64,000 nt of DNA from Neisseriaceae bacterium (GCA_016864895.1 CP046107.1:558001-622000); one strand, 5' to 3'. Shown: positions 8,835 to 16,941, counted from the first letter of the stretch. Numbers and translations: made by a program. Notes: generated from the letters alone by a model not told the origin.

Positions 8835-9119
8835 GAAGTATAATTTTGCGACACCACTAATTTGACAAACCATCGATTCAACATTGTATTCGGTTCTGGG
8901 TATTAATAGTGAACTATTCCTTCTAGGATAAAACTGTTGAGTGAATGTTTCACTTAAACTGGTTAAATAAAAAATATGAGCTCAAAACTATCATAAGTCG
9001 TCATAATGAAAAAATACTGACTAACCCATTCCCCCCTCTTTCCAAACACTATTTTTAGAGGGGGGGGTTCAGAAAAAACTTGAAAAAGTGCATGTAAAAA
9101 AACAAAAGGTAATTTAGAT
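8505..9119 (+). repeat. Direct repeat A, copy 2
   Basis: Counterpart of 3205-3800. This copy has a G8 run at 9060-9067 where copy 1 reads GAGAATATTCAG, and C6 where copy 1 has C7. It ends at the same AAAGGTAATTT point, directly before the inverted arm. Confidence 0.75.
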
Positions 9120-9125
9120 AGAATT

Positions 9126-9194
9126 AAACCAAGCAATGCTGGTAAAAAGAAAAGTTATGACTGTTTTGATTATGTAGATAAAGATTATTCTTGA
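9126..9194 (+). pseudogene. Orphan pilin C-terminal module (inverted copy)
   Basis: The plus strand reads KPSNAGKKKSYDCFDYVDKD YS and a stop at 9192-9194, the same peptide as the minus strand of 4147-4215. Preservation of this frame in both copies, despite surrounding substitutions, suggests a genuine former coding end. Confidence 0.45.
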
Positions 9195-9538
9195 CATTCT
9201 AATAATCGAATCTAATTAAAGTATAGCTAAATATATTGTGTTGCCTCAAATTCGTGTAATAATTTTGACAACTGTAAGCCGGATATTAAAAATAAAAAAA
9301 ATCAACATTTCTCCGTTTTTAAGTCAAAAATAAGTATCTAATTCATTATTATGATTAAATAAAAATATTACAGTATCAATCACGATCTTTTTGGATAGAC
9401 GATAGTGATTTTAATAAGTATAAATTATTTTTTCACATCTACAGAATATTGTATGATTCAACCTTCGAAATTATCTCCCAAAAAAAATAATAGTTTTTCT
9501 TGGGTGAAAATAGTGACAAATAGAACTTGGAAATATAT
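9127..9538 (-). repeat. Inverted repeat arm 2 (~410 bp)
   Basis: Reverse-complement match of 3808-4216. It sits between direct repeat A copy 2 and direct repeat B copy 2, exactly where arm 1 sits in the other locus, but flipped. Confidence 0.8.
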
Positions 9539-9622
9539 TCTAGTTTATTAGAAGAAAATTTCATTGACCAATAATGTAATTATCAGCCTCACTAACCCCA
9601 TCTTTTGGGGTAGCGAGACTGT
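9539..9622 (+). repeat. Direct repeat B, copy 2, with hairpin
   Basis: Same orientation as 4217-4312. The hairpin here is cleaner: CTCACTAACCCCA pairs with TGGGGTAGCGAG (9585-9616) around TCTTT. Confidence 0.6.
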
Positions 9623-9774
9623 AGGCACATCTACTACATCGACATTATTTGTTTTTTTATCATACTTAGAGTTCGTTTTGGTGGAGAAACTTTTCTTTCC
9701 CCCTTGTTTTCATTCGTGTCTCTAGAAGAGAATTGGGTTAGACAATAGGTTACGACTCGATGTTTCCCACTTAT

Positions 9775-9995
9775 TTATTCCTTGGGAGTTGGTTGTGGGG
9801 GCTCGTGTTCACTCTTGACTGCATCGAACTCTGACATTGTTTCCTCAGCATTACTTTGGATTCATTACCCAAATTAAACGCTAATTCAGCTAGATCTTTG
9901 AAGAAGTCAAGTTATTCTGCTTCACTACAAAATGACCGATGGCCATTAGTAGATTTATGTTTTTTCACAGGAAGCTTGAATGTAGCGAACTCGCA
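9775..9995 (-). pseudogene. Orphan or decayed C-terminus downstream of pilin-like gene 3
   Basis: Minus strand. One frame reads ELAFNLGNESKVMLRKQ; after a one-base shift the next reads MSEFDAVKSEHEPPQPTPKE and stops at 9775-9777. The SEFDAVKSE piece resembles the repeat motif (SE-EVK) of the intact tails. It follows gene 3 directly and in the same orientation. It is probably the remains of another gene's tail. Confidence 0.45.
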
Positions 9996-10002
9996 TCACC
10001 GC

Positions 10003-11649
10003 TTAAGTATTACCACCTACAGCTGGTTCTGACGCCGCTTGTTTATTATCGTCACTTAATGATCCTTCTTTAGGTTTCACCTCCTTAGGCTCCAATGTCA
10101 CCGGTTGATTATTATCACTTACAGTTGATTGTTTAGGATTAAGATGTTGCGCTATGTAAGGATTTTTTGGTAAGTTGTTGACGACATCCATCCCATAATT
10201 GACTATTTCAGGGGGTTGGTTCTCCAATTTTTTTTCTGCATATTTTCTTATATCATCAAGCCTTGACTCCACATATTTACGTTTACCATCACTCTTTTCT
10301 TTAGGTTTTACTTCAGATGATTCTGATACGGCTACTGGCGTAGTCTCACTTACCGCCGGTGTTGATGACTCTTCTGTAGGTTTCGCTTCAGCTGACTCTG
10401 ATGCCACTACTGGCGTAGTTTCACTGACAGCTGGTGCTGATGTCTCTTCTGCAGGTTTCGCTTCAGCTGACTCTGATACCGCTACCGGAGTAATATCAAC
10501 TACAGCTGGTGCTGATGTCTCTTCTGCAGGTTTCGCTTCAGCTGACTCTGATACCGCTACCGGAGTACTATCAACTACAGATGTTGTTGATACCTCTTCT
10601 ACAGGTTTCACTTCAGCAGACTCTGATACCGTTACCGGAGTAATATCAACTACAGCTGGTGCTGATGTCTCTTCTGCAGGTTTCGCTTCAGCTGACTCTG
10701 ATACCGCTACCGGAGTACTATCAACTACAGATGTTGTTGATACCTCTTCTACAGGTTTCACTTCAGCAGACTCTGATACCGTTACCGGAGTAATATCAAC
10801 TACAGCTGGTGCTGATGTCTCTTCTGCAGGTTTCGCTTCAGCTGACTCTGATACCGCTACCGGAGTACTATCAACTACAGATGTTGTTGATACCTCTTCT
10901 ACAGGTTTCACTTCAGCAGATTCTGATACTACTACTGGCGTAGTTTCACTGACAGCTGGTGTTGATGACTCTTCTGCAGGGTTCACCTCATCAGATTCTG
11001 ATGCCACTACTGGCGTAATTCCACTGACAGCCGGTGTTGATGACTCTTCTACAGGTTTCACTTCAGCAGATTCTGATACCGCTACTGACGTAGTATCACT
11101 TACAACTGGTAGTAGTGATTCTCCCTTAACTTCATCGGACTCTAATGATACTTGATTACTATTACCTAAAGCTTGTGCTATAGATTTTGGCCTATATTGA
11201 ATAGGTAGCGTTGTCGCCCCATCAATTTCATAGCTACCGTTGTACAACATATTCAATACCAAGGTTTGGTTATTGATATATTTACTCACCCCTGATGAGT
11301 TACCACTAGCATCAACACCACGACCATAAGTAATTGTCACCACACAACCGTTAGTATTGGTTTCAATAGAGGAGCCTTTATCCTTACTTGGGTCATCTGA
11401 AATGACTAACTGTGCATAACGTCCAGTAATCGTATTATTGACCTGTGCATAGGGATCCGTACAACGTCCATTTTGCAAATTATCTGTAATCGTTATCTTG
11501 GCATTGGTAGCCATTTGAATGCCTTCTGCTACCTGTGTTTTAGCAATATATTCATAAAATCTAGGAAGTGTGAACGCTGCTACTATCCCGATAATGACTA
11601 ATACGACCATTGTCTCAATTAAGGTAAAGCCTTGTTGTAATTTTTTCAT
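10003..11649 (-). CDS. Large pilin-like repeat protein 3
   Basis: 548 residues. The leader is MKKLQQG, then FTLIETMVVLVIIG; the body to ~165 is nearly identical to genes 1 and 2 (the tail begins QALGNSNQVSLESDEV). Residues ~170-440 are ~25-residue repeats, including 2.8 copies of a 50-residue double unit that appear identical at DNA level. The C-terminus is unique: a charged helix (KRKYVESRLDDIRKYAEKK), then PEIVNYGMDVVNNLPKNPY and a Gly/Asn end. The antisense strand of the repeats stays open for over 300 codons, but that is a by-product of repeat composition. Class III signal and Glu5 indicate prepilin peptidase processing. The role of the extended tail is unknown. Confidence 0.85.
   Translation of the reverse strand: MKKLQQGFTLIETMVVLVIIGIVAAFTLPRFYEYIAKTQVAEGIQMATNAKITITDNLQNGRCTDPYAQVNNTITGRYAQLVISDDPSKDKGSSIETNTNGCVVTITYGRGVDASGNSSGVSKYINNQTLVLNMLYNGSYEIDGATTLPIQYRPKSIAQALGNSNQVSLESDEVKGESLLPVVSDTTSVAVSESAEVKPVEESSTPAVSGITPVVASESDEVNPAEESSTPAVSETTPVVVSESAEVKPVEEVSTTSVVDSTPVAVSESAEAKPAEETSAPAVVDITPVTVSESAEVKPVEEVSTTSVVDSTPVAVSESAEAKPAEETSAPAVVDITPVTVSESAEVKPVEEVSTTSVVDSTPVAVSESAEAKPAEETSAPAVVDITPVAVSESAEAKPAEETSAPAVSETTPVVASESAEAKPTEESSTPAVSETTPVAVSESSEVKPKEKSDGKRKYVESRLDDIRKYAEKKLENQPPEIVNYGMDVVNNLPKNPYIAQHLNPKQSTVSDNNQPVTLEPKEVKPKEGSLSDDNKQAASEPAVGGNT
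10501..10920 (-). repeat. 150-bp in-frame tandem repeat in pilin-like gene 3
   Basis: Units at 10501-10650 and 10651-10800 and the first 120 bp of 10801-10950 are identical by direct comparison. Each 150 bp encodes two ~25-residue modules. Perfect identity indicates recent expansion. Confidence 0.9.
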
Positions 11650-11714
11650 ACGTCAATCCTTATTCAAAAATTAAAGAAATTAATTAAAAACTACTAATAA
11701 ACTGCTAATAAACT

Positions 11715-11732
11715 GCTCCCAAATGGGAGCAG
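11715..11732 (-). promoter_or_regulatory. Hairpin/operator-like element upstream of pilin-like gene 3
   Basis: GCTCCC and GGGAGC flank AAAT about 70 bp before the start codon. The same site before gene 2 is degenerate. It is adjacent to duplicated CTAATAAACTG units (TTTATTAGCAG on the gene strand). A regulatory role is inference. Confidence 0.35.
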
Positions 11733-11950
11733 GAATAACCTTAAAAAAAACTAAATTGTTAAGACAGGCTGATGTGCCTGGGTGATTGTGTCATTTATTG
11801 AGTAAATATTGAGTAAATACTTTATATTACAGTAAATATTTGCCCCAATAATCCTCTGGGTGCGGGGTTATTAAAGAAAACAGTAGGGATGTTCATGACA
11901 ATTATTTTGGGCTCTTAGCAGTAGCTTTTCTTTCTTCTGCTTCCAATGTT

Positions 11951-12390
11951 AAGATAATGATTACAGATAATTGATAAAATGGATAGTGTATGGATTCCTA
12001 TACACAGGTCAATAATACGATTACTACTGAACATTATGCTCAGTTAGTCATTTCAGATGACGAAAGTAAGGATATGAGTCCTCTATTGAAACAAATACCA
12101 ATAATTGTGTTGTGACGATTATTTATGGTCGTGGTGTTGATACTAGTGGTAATTCACAGAGGCTAGTAAATATATCAATAACCAAACCTTGGTATTGAAC
12201 ATGTTGTACAATGTGACTATAAAATCGATGGGGCTACAACGCTACCTATTTAATATAGGCCAAAATCTATAGCACAAGCTTTGAGTAATGATGTCAGACT
12301 ATGATGAAGTCAAGCCGAAAGGATAGTTTCCATTATATACACAAAAACTTTATGATGAATATGTCCAAAAACAGGTAAGTATATGGTTTC
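11951..12390 (+). pseudogene. Broken pilin-body cassette 3
   Basis: Plus strand, homologous to cassette 2 but extending further. After the QYRPKSIAQALSND equivalent, a broken frame reads DEVKPKG, the first residues of a repeat tail, then a stop near 12326. A further readable stretch (FPLYTQKLYDEYVQKQ) follows. Frame breaks interrupt the CTDPY and SIETNTN parts. It lacks the N-terminal anchor, as the other two cassettes do. Confidence 0.6.
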
Positions 12391-12466
12391 TCTGATTATT
12401 AATCAGATCATATTTTTTTCTAATTTTTTACATTTATATTCTAAATCACTAATGAATTTATTCCCA

Positions 12467-12598
12467 TCATCTTAAGCTACACAGTCTAAAGCCTTTCTCC
12501 TTTAGCGTTGTCATAGACCAATGATACTCTGAGCCACATCCTGGTTTAGTAGAATAATGTTTTTCTGAATACTCATCCAACTCCAAAAGCTCATCATA
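12467..12598 (-). pseudogene. Unidentified gene fragment
   Basis: In a gap of about 450 bp without an intact gene, the minus strand has a coding-like frame: DELLELDEYSEKHYSTKPGC, then a segment with WSMTTLKEKGFRLCSL, ending at a stop (12467-12469). An in-frame stop lies just upstream and there is no start codon. I do not recognise the family. It may be the end of a decayed gene. Confidence 0.35.
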
Positions 12599-12775
12599 TC
12601 ATTGATTTGAATAACCAAATCACAGTGATTTAGCCAATTAACTATAGATAGTGGTCATACACACAGCAAAAGCCCAATACTCAACAACCTTAAAACACCA
12701 ACCACAGAGCTCCAAAAGAACCACAATCAAGAGCATACAACACTACTTATGGAAATAGCTTTTCTCTACTTAAGG

Positions 12776-14149
12776 TTAAGGAATTTGCTTTAAATCCTTC
12801 TTCTTATAAAAATCCCTAGTTTCTGCTACTACAACTCCTGATAGGAATAGTAAAGCAAGCAAATTAGGAATAGCCATCAGTGCATTGGATATGTTAGCAA
12901 AACTCCACACCATATCTAAGGTTAATACAGAACCTGACATGACAGAAAAAGTATACATAATACGATAAGGTAAAATAGCCTTTCTACCCCATAAATATTG
13001 AACACACTTTTCACCATAAAAAGACCAACCTAATATGGTTGAAAAAGCAAAAAACACTAATCCAAAAGTCACAATCCAGCCTCCTGGGCCTGGTAACAGT
13101 GTTTGGAACATAACTGTTGTCAAGGCTGCTCCATTTAATGTATTTCCACTAAGATCTACAGGAAAAGAGCTTTCGGCAAGTAAATAACCAATGACTAGAA
13201 CGAAACCCGTAACACTACATATTACGATAGTATCAAAAAAAGTACCTGTCATAGAAACTAGAGCCTGTCTTACCGGATGATCGGTTTTTGCAGTAGCTGC
13301 TGCAATAGGTGCTGAACCCAAACCAGCCTCATTAGAAAATAGACCTCTAGAAACACCACTTTGTACTACTTTACCAACCAAGCCACCTGCAACAGCTGAG
13401 CCCGTAAATGCATCATTAATAATCAATTTAACGGCAGGTATAATCATATCTAGGTGAGCCAAAATAACAGCCAGTCCCCCTAATATATAAATAACAGACA
13501 TAAAAGGTACAATAAACGATGCCACTCTAGCAATTAACTTTACACCACCCAAAATAACAATCGCAGCAAGGGTAGTTATGACAATACCGGTCACTACTAC
13601 ATCAATATGAAATGACTCCTTTACAGACTGAGCAATGGAGTTAGCTTGTACCGAACTACCAGCTCCCAATGAAGCAATTGTAGCAAATATTGCAAAACAA
13701 ACACCCAACCATTTCTTATTGAGTCCATTCTGAATGTAATACATAGGGCCTCCACTAATCATACCCTGATCATCAGTAACTCTGTACTTAACTGCAAGCA
13801 AAGCTTCTGAATACTTGGTAACCATACCTACTAACGCTGTTACCCACATCCAAAAAACCGCCCCTGGACCACCAAATACTACTGCCGTAGCCACACCTGC
13901 AATATTACCAGTACCTATTGTTGCTGATAATGCAGTCATCAATGCGGCAAAATGTGAAATATCTCCTTTATCTTTCTGATTAATTTTAGCGGGTGTAAAA
14001 ACTAGTTTAAGTGCATAACCTAACTTACGAAATTGCAAAAAACCTAAACGAATAGTTAAAAAAAATCCAGTTCCTAGTAATAGAACTATCATGACTGAAC
14101 CCCATAATTGGCTTTCTAAAAAGCCTAATAATGTATAAATATTGTCCAT
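12776..14149 (-). CDS. Sodium:alanine symporter family protein (AGCS)
   Basis: 457 residues, an inner-membrane secondary transporter importing alanine or glycine with Na+. About ten or eleven hydrophobic segments are visible. Family signatures include ALSATIGTGNIAGVATAV and GGPGAVFWMWVTALVGMVTK in the first half, and SRGLFSNEAGLGSAPIAAA with a downstream FDTIVICSVTGFV. The length is typical of AGCS (450-500). It stands alone; the divergent rpe operon starts 190 bp upstream. Substrate choice between alanine, glycine and others cannot be read from the sequence. Confidence 0.93.
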   Translation of the reverse strand: MDNIYTLLGFLESQLWGSVMIVLLLGTGFFLTIRLGFLQFRKLGYALKLVFTPAKINQKDKGDISHFAALMTALSATIGTGNIAGVATAVVFGGPGAVFWMWVTALVGMVTKYSEALLAVKYRVTDDQGMISGGPMYYIQNGLNKKWLGVCFAIFATIASLGAGSSVQANSIAQSVKESFHIDVVVTGIVITTLAAIVILGGVKLIARVASFIVPFMSVIYILGGLAVILAHLDMIIPAVKLIINDAFTGSAVAGGLVGKVVQSGVSRGLFSNEAGLGSAPIAAATAKTDHPVRQALVSMTGTFFDTIVICSVTGFVLVIGYLLAESSFPVDLSGNTLNGAALTTVMFQTLLPGPGGWIVTFGLVFFAFSTILGWSFYGEKCVQYLWGRKAILPYRIMYTFSVMSGSVLTLDMVWSFANISNALMAIPNLLALLFLSGVVVAETRDFYKKKDLKQIP

Positions 14150-14339
14150 ATGAAATACCTCACTTTATTATCCAACAGATACATAATATAAAATACACTA
14201 CTAATTGAAAATTGTTAATATTTTTTTCTAAAAAACCAATAAAAAACTAGTATTTTAGTAAATTTTATAGACTTAAAACAGAAATTAGAAAACATGAGTT
14301 ATAATGTTAGTTTAAATCTTTAAAAAGGTATGCTTTTTC

Positions 14340-15017
14340 ATGTATAAAATAGCACCAAGTATTTTATCTGCTGACTTTGCGAAACTAGGACAAGAGATTG
14401 AAGAAGTAATATTGGCAGGTGCTGATTGGATACACTTCGATGTTATGGACAATCATTACGTCCCTAATTTAAGCATTGGGCCGTTGGTTTGTGAGTCAAT
14501 AAAACCCTATACCCAATCAACGCCAATCGATGTTCATCTAATGGTTGAACCAGTTGATTCTCTAATAGAGTCTTTCATACAAGCAGGAGCCGACTATATT
14601 AGCTTTCATCCTGAAGCAAGTAAACATGTTCACAGAAGTTTAAAATTAATAAAGGATAAAGGCGTAAAAGCTGGTTTAGCACTTAATCCGGCCAACTCAC
14701 TGGATATATTATCCGATATTGTCTTAGACCAATTAGACTATATTTTGATCATGTCAGTTAATCCAGGTTTTGGGGGGCAATCTTTTATTCCTAAGACAAT
14801 TGAGAAAATTCAACACGTTAAGAAAATCTGTGAACAATACTACGCCGTCACTTCTAGGCTCATAGAAATACAAGTAGATGGTGGTATTAAATCTAGTAAT
14901 ATTAGGAAAATAGCTCAAGCTGGTGCTAATATTTTTGTGGTTGGCTCTGCTATTTTTAATCAAAAAGATAGACATCAAGCAATTTTGTCCTTAAGAAAGG
15001 AATTACAAAATACATGA
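14340..15017 (+). CDS. rpe: Ribulose-phosphate 3-epimerase
   Basis: 225-residue TIM-barrel enzyme interconverting D-ribulose 5-phosphate and D-xylulose 5-phosphate in the pentose phosphate pathway. The N-terminal IAPSILSADFAKLGQE, HFDVMDNHYVPNLSIGP (metal-binding His and catalytic Asp), DVHLMV and MSVNPGFGGQSF motifs are all present, as is VDGGI near the C-terminus with the second catalytic Asp. First gene of an rpe-gph-recX run; it overlaps gph by four bases (ATGA). Confidence 0.97.
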   Translation: MYKIAPSILSADFAKLGQEIEEVILAGADWIHFDVMDNHYVPNLSIGPLVCESIKPYTQSTPIDVHLMVEPVDSLIESFIQAGADYISFHPEASKHVHRSLKLIKDKGVKAGLALNPANSLDILSDIVLDQLDYILIMSVNPGFGGQSFIPKTIEKIQHVKKICEQYYAVTSRLIEIQVDGGIKSSNIRKIAQAGANIFVVGSAIFNQKDRHQAILSLRKELQNT

Positions 15018-15715
15018 AAACGGAATTAAAACAGGCCAAAGTCATTGCCTTTGATTTGGATGGTACTTTGGTAGACTCCATTACCGATCTCACTCTTTCT
15101 GCTAATGCAATGAGAACCTATCTAGATATGCCTCCAATGGATACTAAAACTCTAGAAACCTATGTTGGTGACGGTTTAGCAAAACTAGTACATAGAGCCT
15201 TAGCTGGCAATAAAGAGGGAACTGTGAATGAAGCTTTATGGGAAAAAGGCTTTGAGTATTATCTAAATCATTATGCACAACACTTAACTGATAATACACG
15301 CCCATATAAAGACGTCAAAGATGTTCTCATATTGCTTAAAATAATGGGCTACCCTTTAGCTGTGATTACTAATAAAAATGAATTGTTTGCTACCCAGATT
15401 TTAAAAAATTTAGGTTTGCTAGAATATATTAGTATCGTCATAGGTGGTGATACTCTCCCAGAGAAGAAACCTTCCTCATTACCATTAAATCACGTTACTG
15501 AAATATTCAATATCCATCCTAGTGAACTAGTTATGGTCGGCGACTCTACTAACGATATTAAAGCAGCTTACAATGCGAAATCACTATTTATAGGTGTTAC
15601 CTACGGTTATGAACCCAACCTACAAAAGATTGCCCAAGCACAACAACTACCTTACGTGTTTTTAACCCCTGAATTTAGCAAATTATACGACGAGTTTAAG
15701 AAAGTACAACCTTAA
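15014..15715 (+). CDS. gph: Phosphoglycolate phosphatase
   Basis: 233-residue HAD hydrolase that dephosphorylates 2-phosphoglycolate, a product of DNA 3'-end repair. The nucleophile motif DLDGTLVDS is at residues ~14-22, AVITNK is the Thr/Ser motif II, the motif III Lys lies in PEKKP, and GDSTNDIKAA holds the metal-binding acids. It overlaps the rpe stop by four bases, so translation is probably coupled. The rpe-gph pairing is common in proteobacteria. HAD enzymes are promiscuous, but neighbour and length both fit Gph. Confidence 0.92.
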   Translation: MKTELKQAKVIAFDLDGTLVDSITDLTLSANAMRTYLDMPPMDTKTLETYVGDGLAKLVHRALAGNKEGTVNEALWEKGFEYYLNHYAQHLTDNTRPYKDVKDVLILLKIMGYPLAVITNKNELFATQILKNLGLLEYISIVIGGDTLPEKKPSSLPLNHVTEIFNIHPSELVMVGDSTNDIKAAYNAKSLFIGVTYGYEPNLQKIAQAQQLPYVFLTPEFSKLYDEFKKVQP

Positions 15716-15729
15716 AAAAATAGCCATGT

Positions 15730-16173
15730 ATGAAGAAAAAACAACTAAGGCAATATTTATTCACCTTATTAACTAGACGTGAATACAGTGAATGGGAACT
15801 AAGAAATAAGCTTTCTCATATGACCTCAGATCAAGATCTAGTAGATGAAATAATACATGAATTTCAAATCAATGGTTGGCAATCTGACGAACGTTTTATC
15901 AAGACTCTAATCGACAGTAAAAAATATAAATACGGACCACTGAAGCTAAAGTACGATTTAAATCATAAGGGAATCAAAGATTCAAATTTTGAATATTTAT
16001 TACCTGATAATTCTACACAATTACAAGTTGCCATTAATTTATTATATAAAAAATATAAAACAGCTCAAAATACAGCAGAAGCAAAACAAAAATATTTTAG
16101 ATTTCTACAATCAAAAGGTTTTGATAATGAAATAACTTACACTTCGATTAATCAATTTACCCAGAAAAAATAA
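15730..16173 (+). CDS. recX: Regulatory protein RecX
   Basis: 147 residues, a small helical modulator that binds RecA filaments. RecX-type three-helix repeats are visible: LFTLLTRREYSEWELRNKL, then INGWQSDERFIKTLI and KYGPLKLKYDLNHKGI, the last matching the family's G-(P)-L/R-K/R-I pattern. Fourteen bases separate it from gph, so it is probably in the same transcript. recA is not in the window. Confidence 0.85.
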   Translation: MKKKQLRQYLFTLLTRREYSEWELRNKLSHMTSDQDLVDEIIHEFQINGWQSDERFIKTLIDSKKYKYGPLKLKYDLNHKGIKDSNFEYLLPDNSTQLQVAINLLYKKYKTAQNTAEAKQKYFRFLQSKGFDNEITYTSINQFTQKK

Positions 16174-16420
16174 CCTAATTATCATTACACTAAATCAAGA
16201 TGACCTAATACCCCCCTTTTTGTGGACTACTCACCTAACCACAAAGTAAGATGTACTATCCCAAGGACAAAAAAGCTTTGTAGCTAAACTCTACGACCTA
16301 GGGTGAGTAGATTTTCAAAGCCATCCCATAGCATATTGGGATATACCCCAATATGCCGGCCTACCACCACTCTAATTCAGCACCAATAATAATCTCTTTA
16401 CAGGAACTTAGTTGAAAATC
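16174..16420. other. Convergent gap with nested inverted repeats
   Basis: No gene. Three inverted repeats are visible: TTTGTGG/CCACAAA (about 16218-16245), CTACTCACC/GGTGAGTAG (16227-16235 and 16302-16310), and a perfect GCATATTGGG/CCCAATATGC hairpin (16331-16340, 16347-16356, six-base loop). None ends in a clear U-run. Possibly a structured RNA or a double terminator between recX and the facing gene. Confidence 0.5.
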
Positions 16421-16842
16421 TCACTCACCATCTTTTCCTATTTTTCCTATACCAATACCACCATCTTCTCCATCTTCACATAATCCTCCTTTCCCACCAT
16501 GATTACCGATGCCTATACCACCATTTCCTCCATCACCATACTTCTTACATTTTTTATCTTTTTTACTGGTTTGTTTATTATTCCCGTCTTTATCCTTTTT
16601 ATCCCATTTATCCTCTTTAGTAGAAGTGATTACCACACCATCATTGTTTCCATTTTTTCCACTATTACCGATGCCTATACCACCAGATTCCCCATTGTTA
16701 CCAATTCCCCCTCCAGGCGCACCATTATTACCTATTCCTGTTCCACCATCCCCGCCATTTCCAAATATTATAACAGTATCCGAATGTGTATTCGTTTGTA
16801 ACAAAAATACAGATATTATTATCAATAAGTATTTTTTTTCAT
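16421..16842 (-). CDS. Glycine-rich exported protein, out of frame at an A8 tract
   Basis: Start ATG at 16842 with AAAGG eight bases upstream. ATG is followed by A8 and the frame closes after six codons. With nine A the frame would read MKKKYLLIIISVFLLQTNTH and continue into the 134-residue frame (TTG 16825 onward), giving an excellent Sec signal peptide. The mature part is built of GGIGIGN-type units (GNGGDGGTGIGNNGAPGG; GGNGGIGIGNHGGKGG) around a Lys/Asp-rich centre with KKDKKCKK. As written it is OFF unless TTG 16825 is used. The options are a phase-variable gene, a decayed gene or a homopolymer sequencing error. Function is unknown; a surface or secreted glycine-loop protein is plausible. 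Confidence 0.6.
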
Positions 16843-16941
16843 ATAACTAGCCTTTCTAAATCAAGCTTCATCTAACTAGATTAACTACCAAAATCAAATT
16901 TAGGAAAACAATTACGTACGACTCTGCATCTTGATGGTTTA

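Noticed and set aside
3181..9622. Whether the duplicated blocks are an insertion sequence
   Set aside because: No transposase-like frame, no terminal inverted repeats with target duplications, and the content is pilin-derived. The repeats fit duplication and inversion of the locus itself.
10501..10920. CRISPR array
   Set aside because: The repeats are contiguous 150-bp coding units without spacers and in frame with a protein.
10199..11155. A 318-codon plus-strand frame antisense to pilin-like gene 3 (and similar ones antisense to gene 2)
   Set aside because: The frame is open only because the 75-bp-based repeat has no stop in that antisense phase. It has no ribosome binding site and its protein is the same repeat read backwards.
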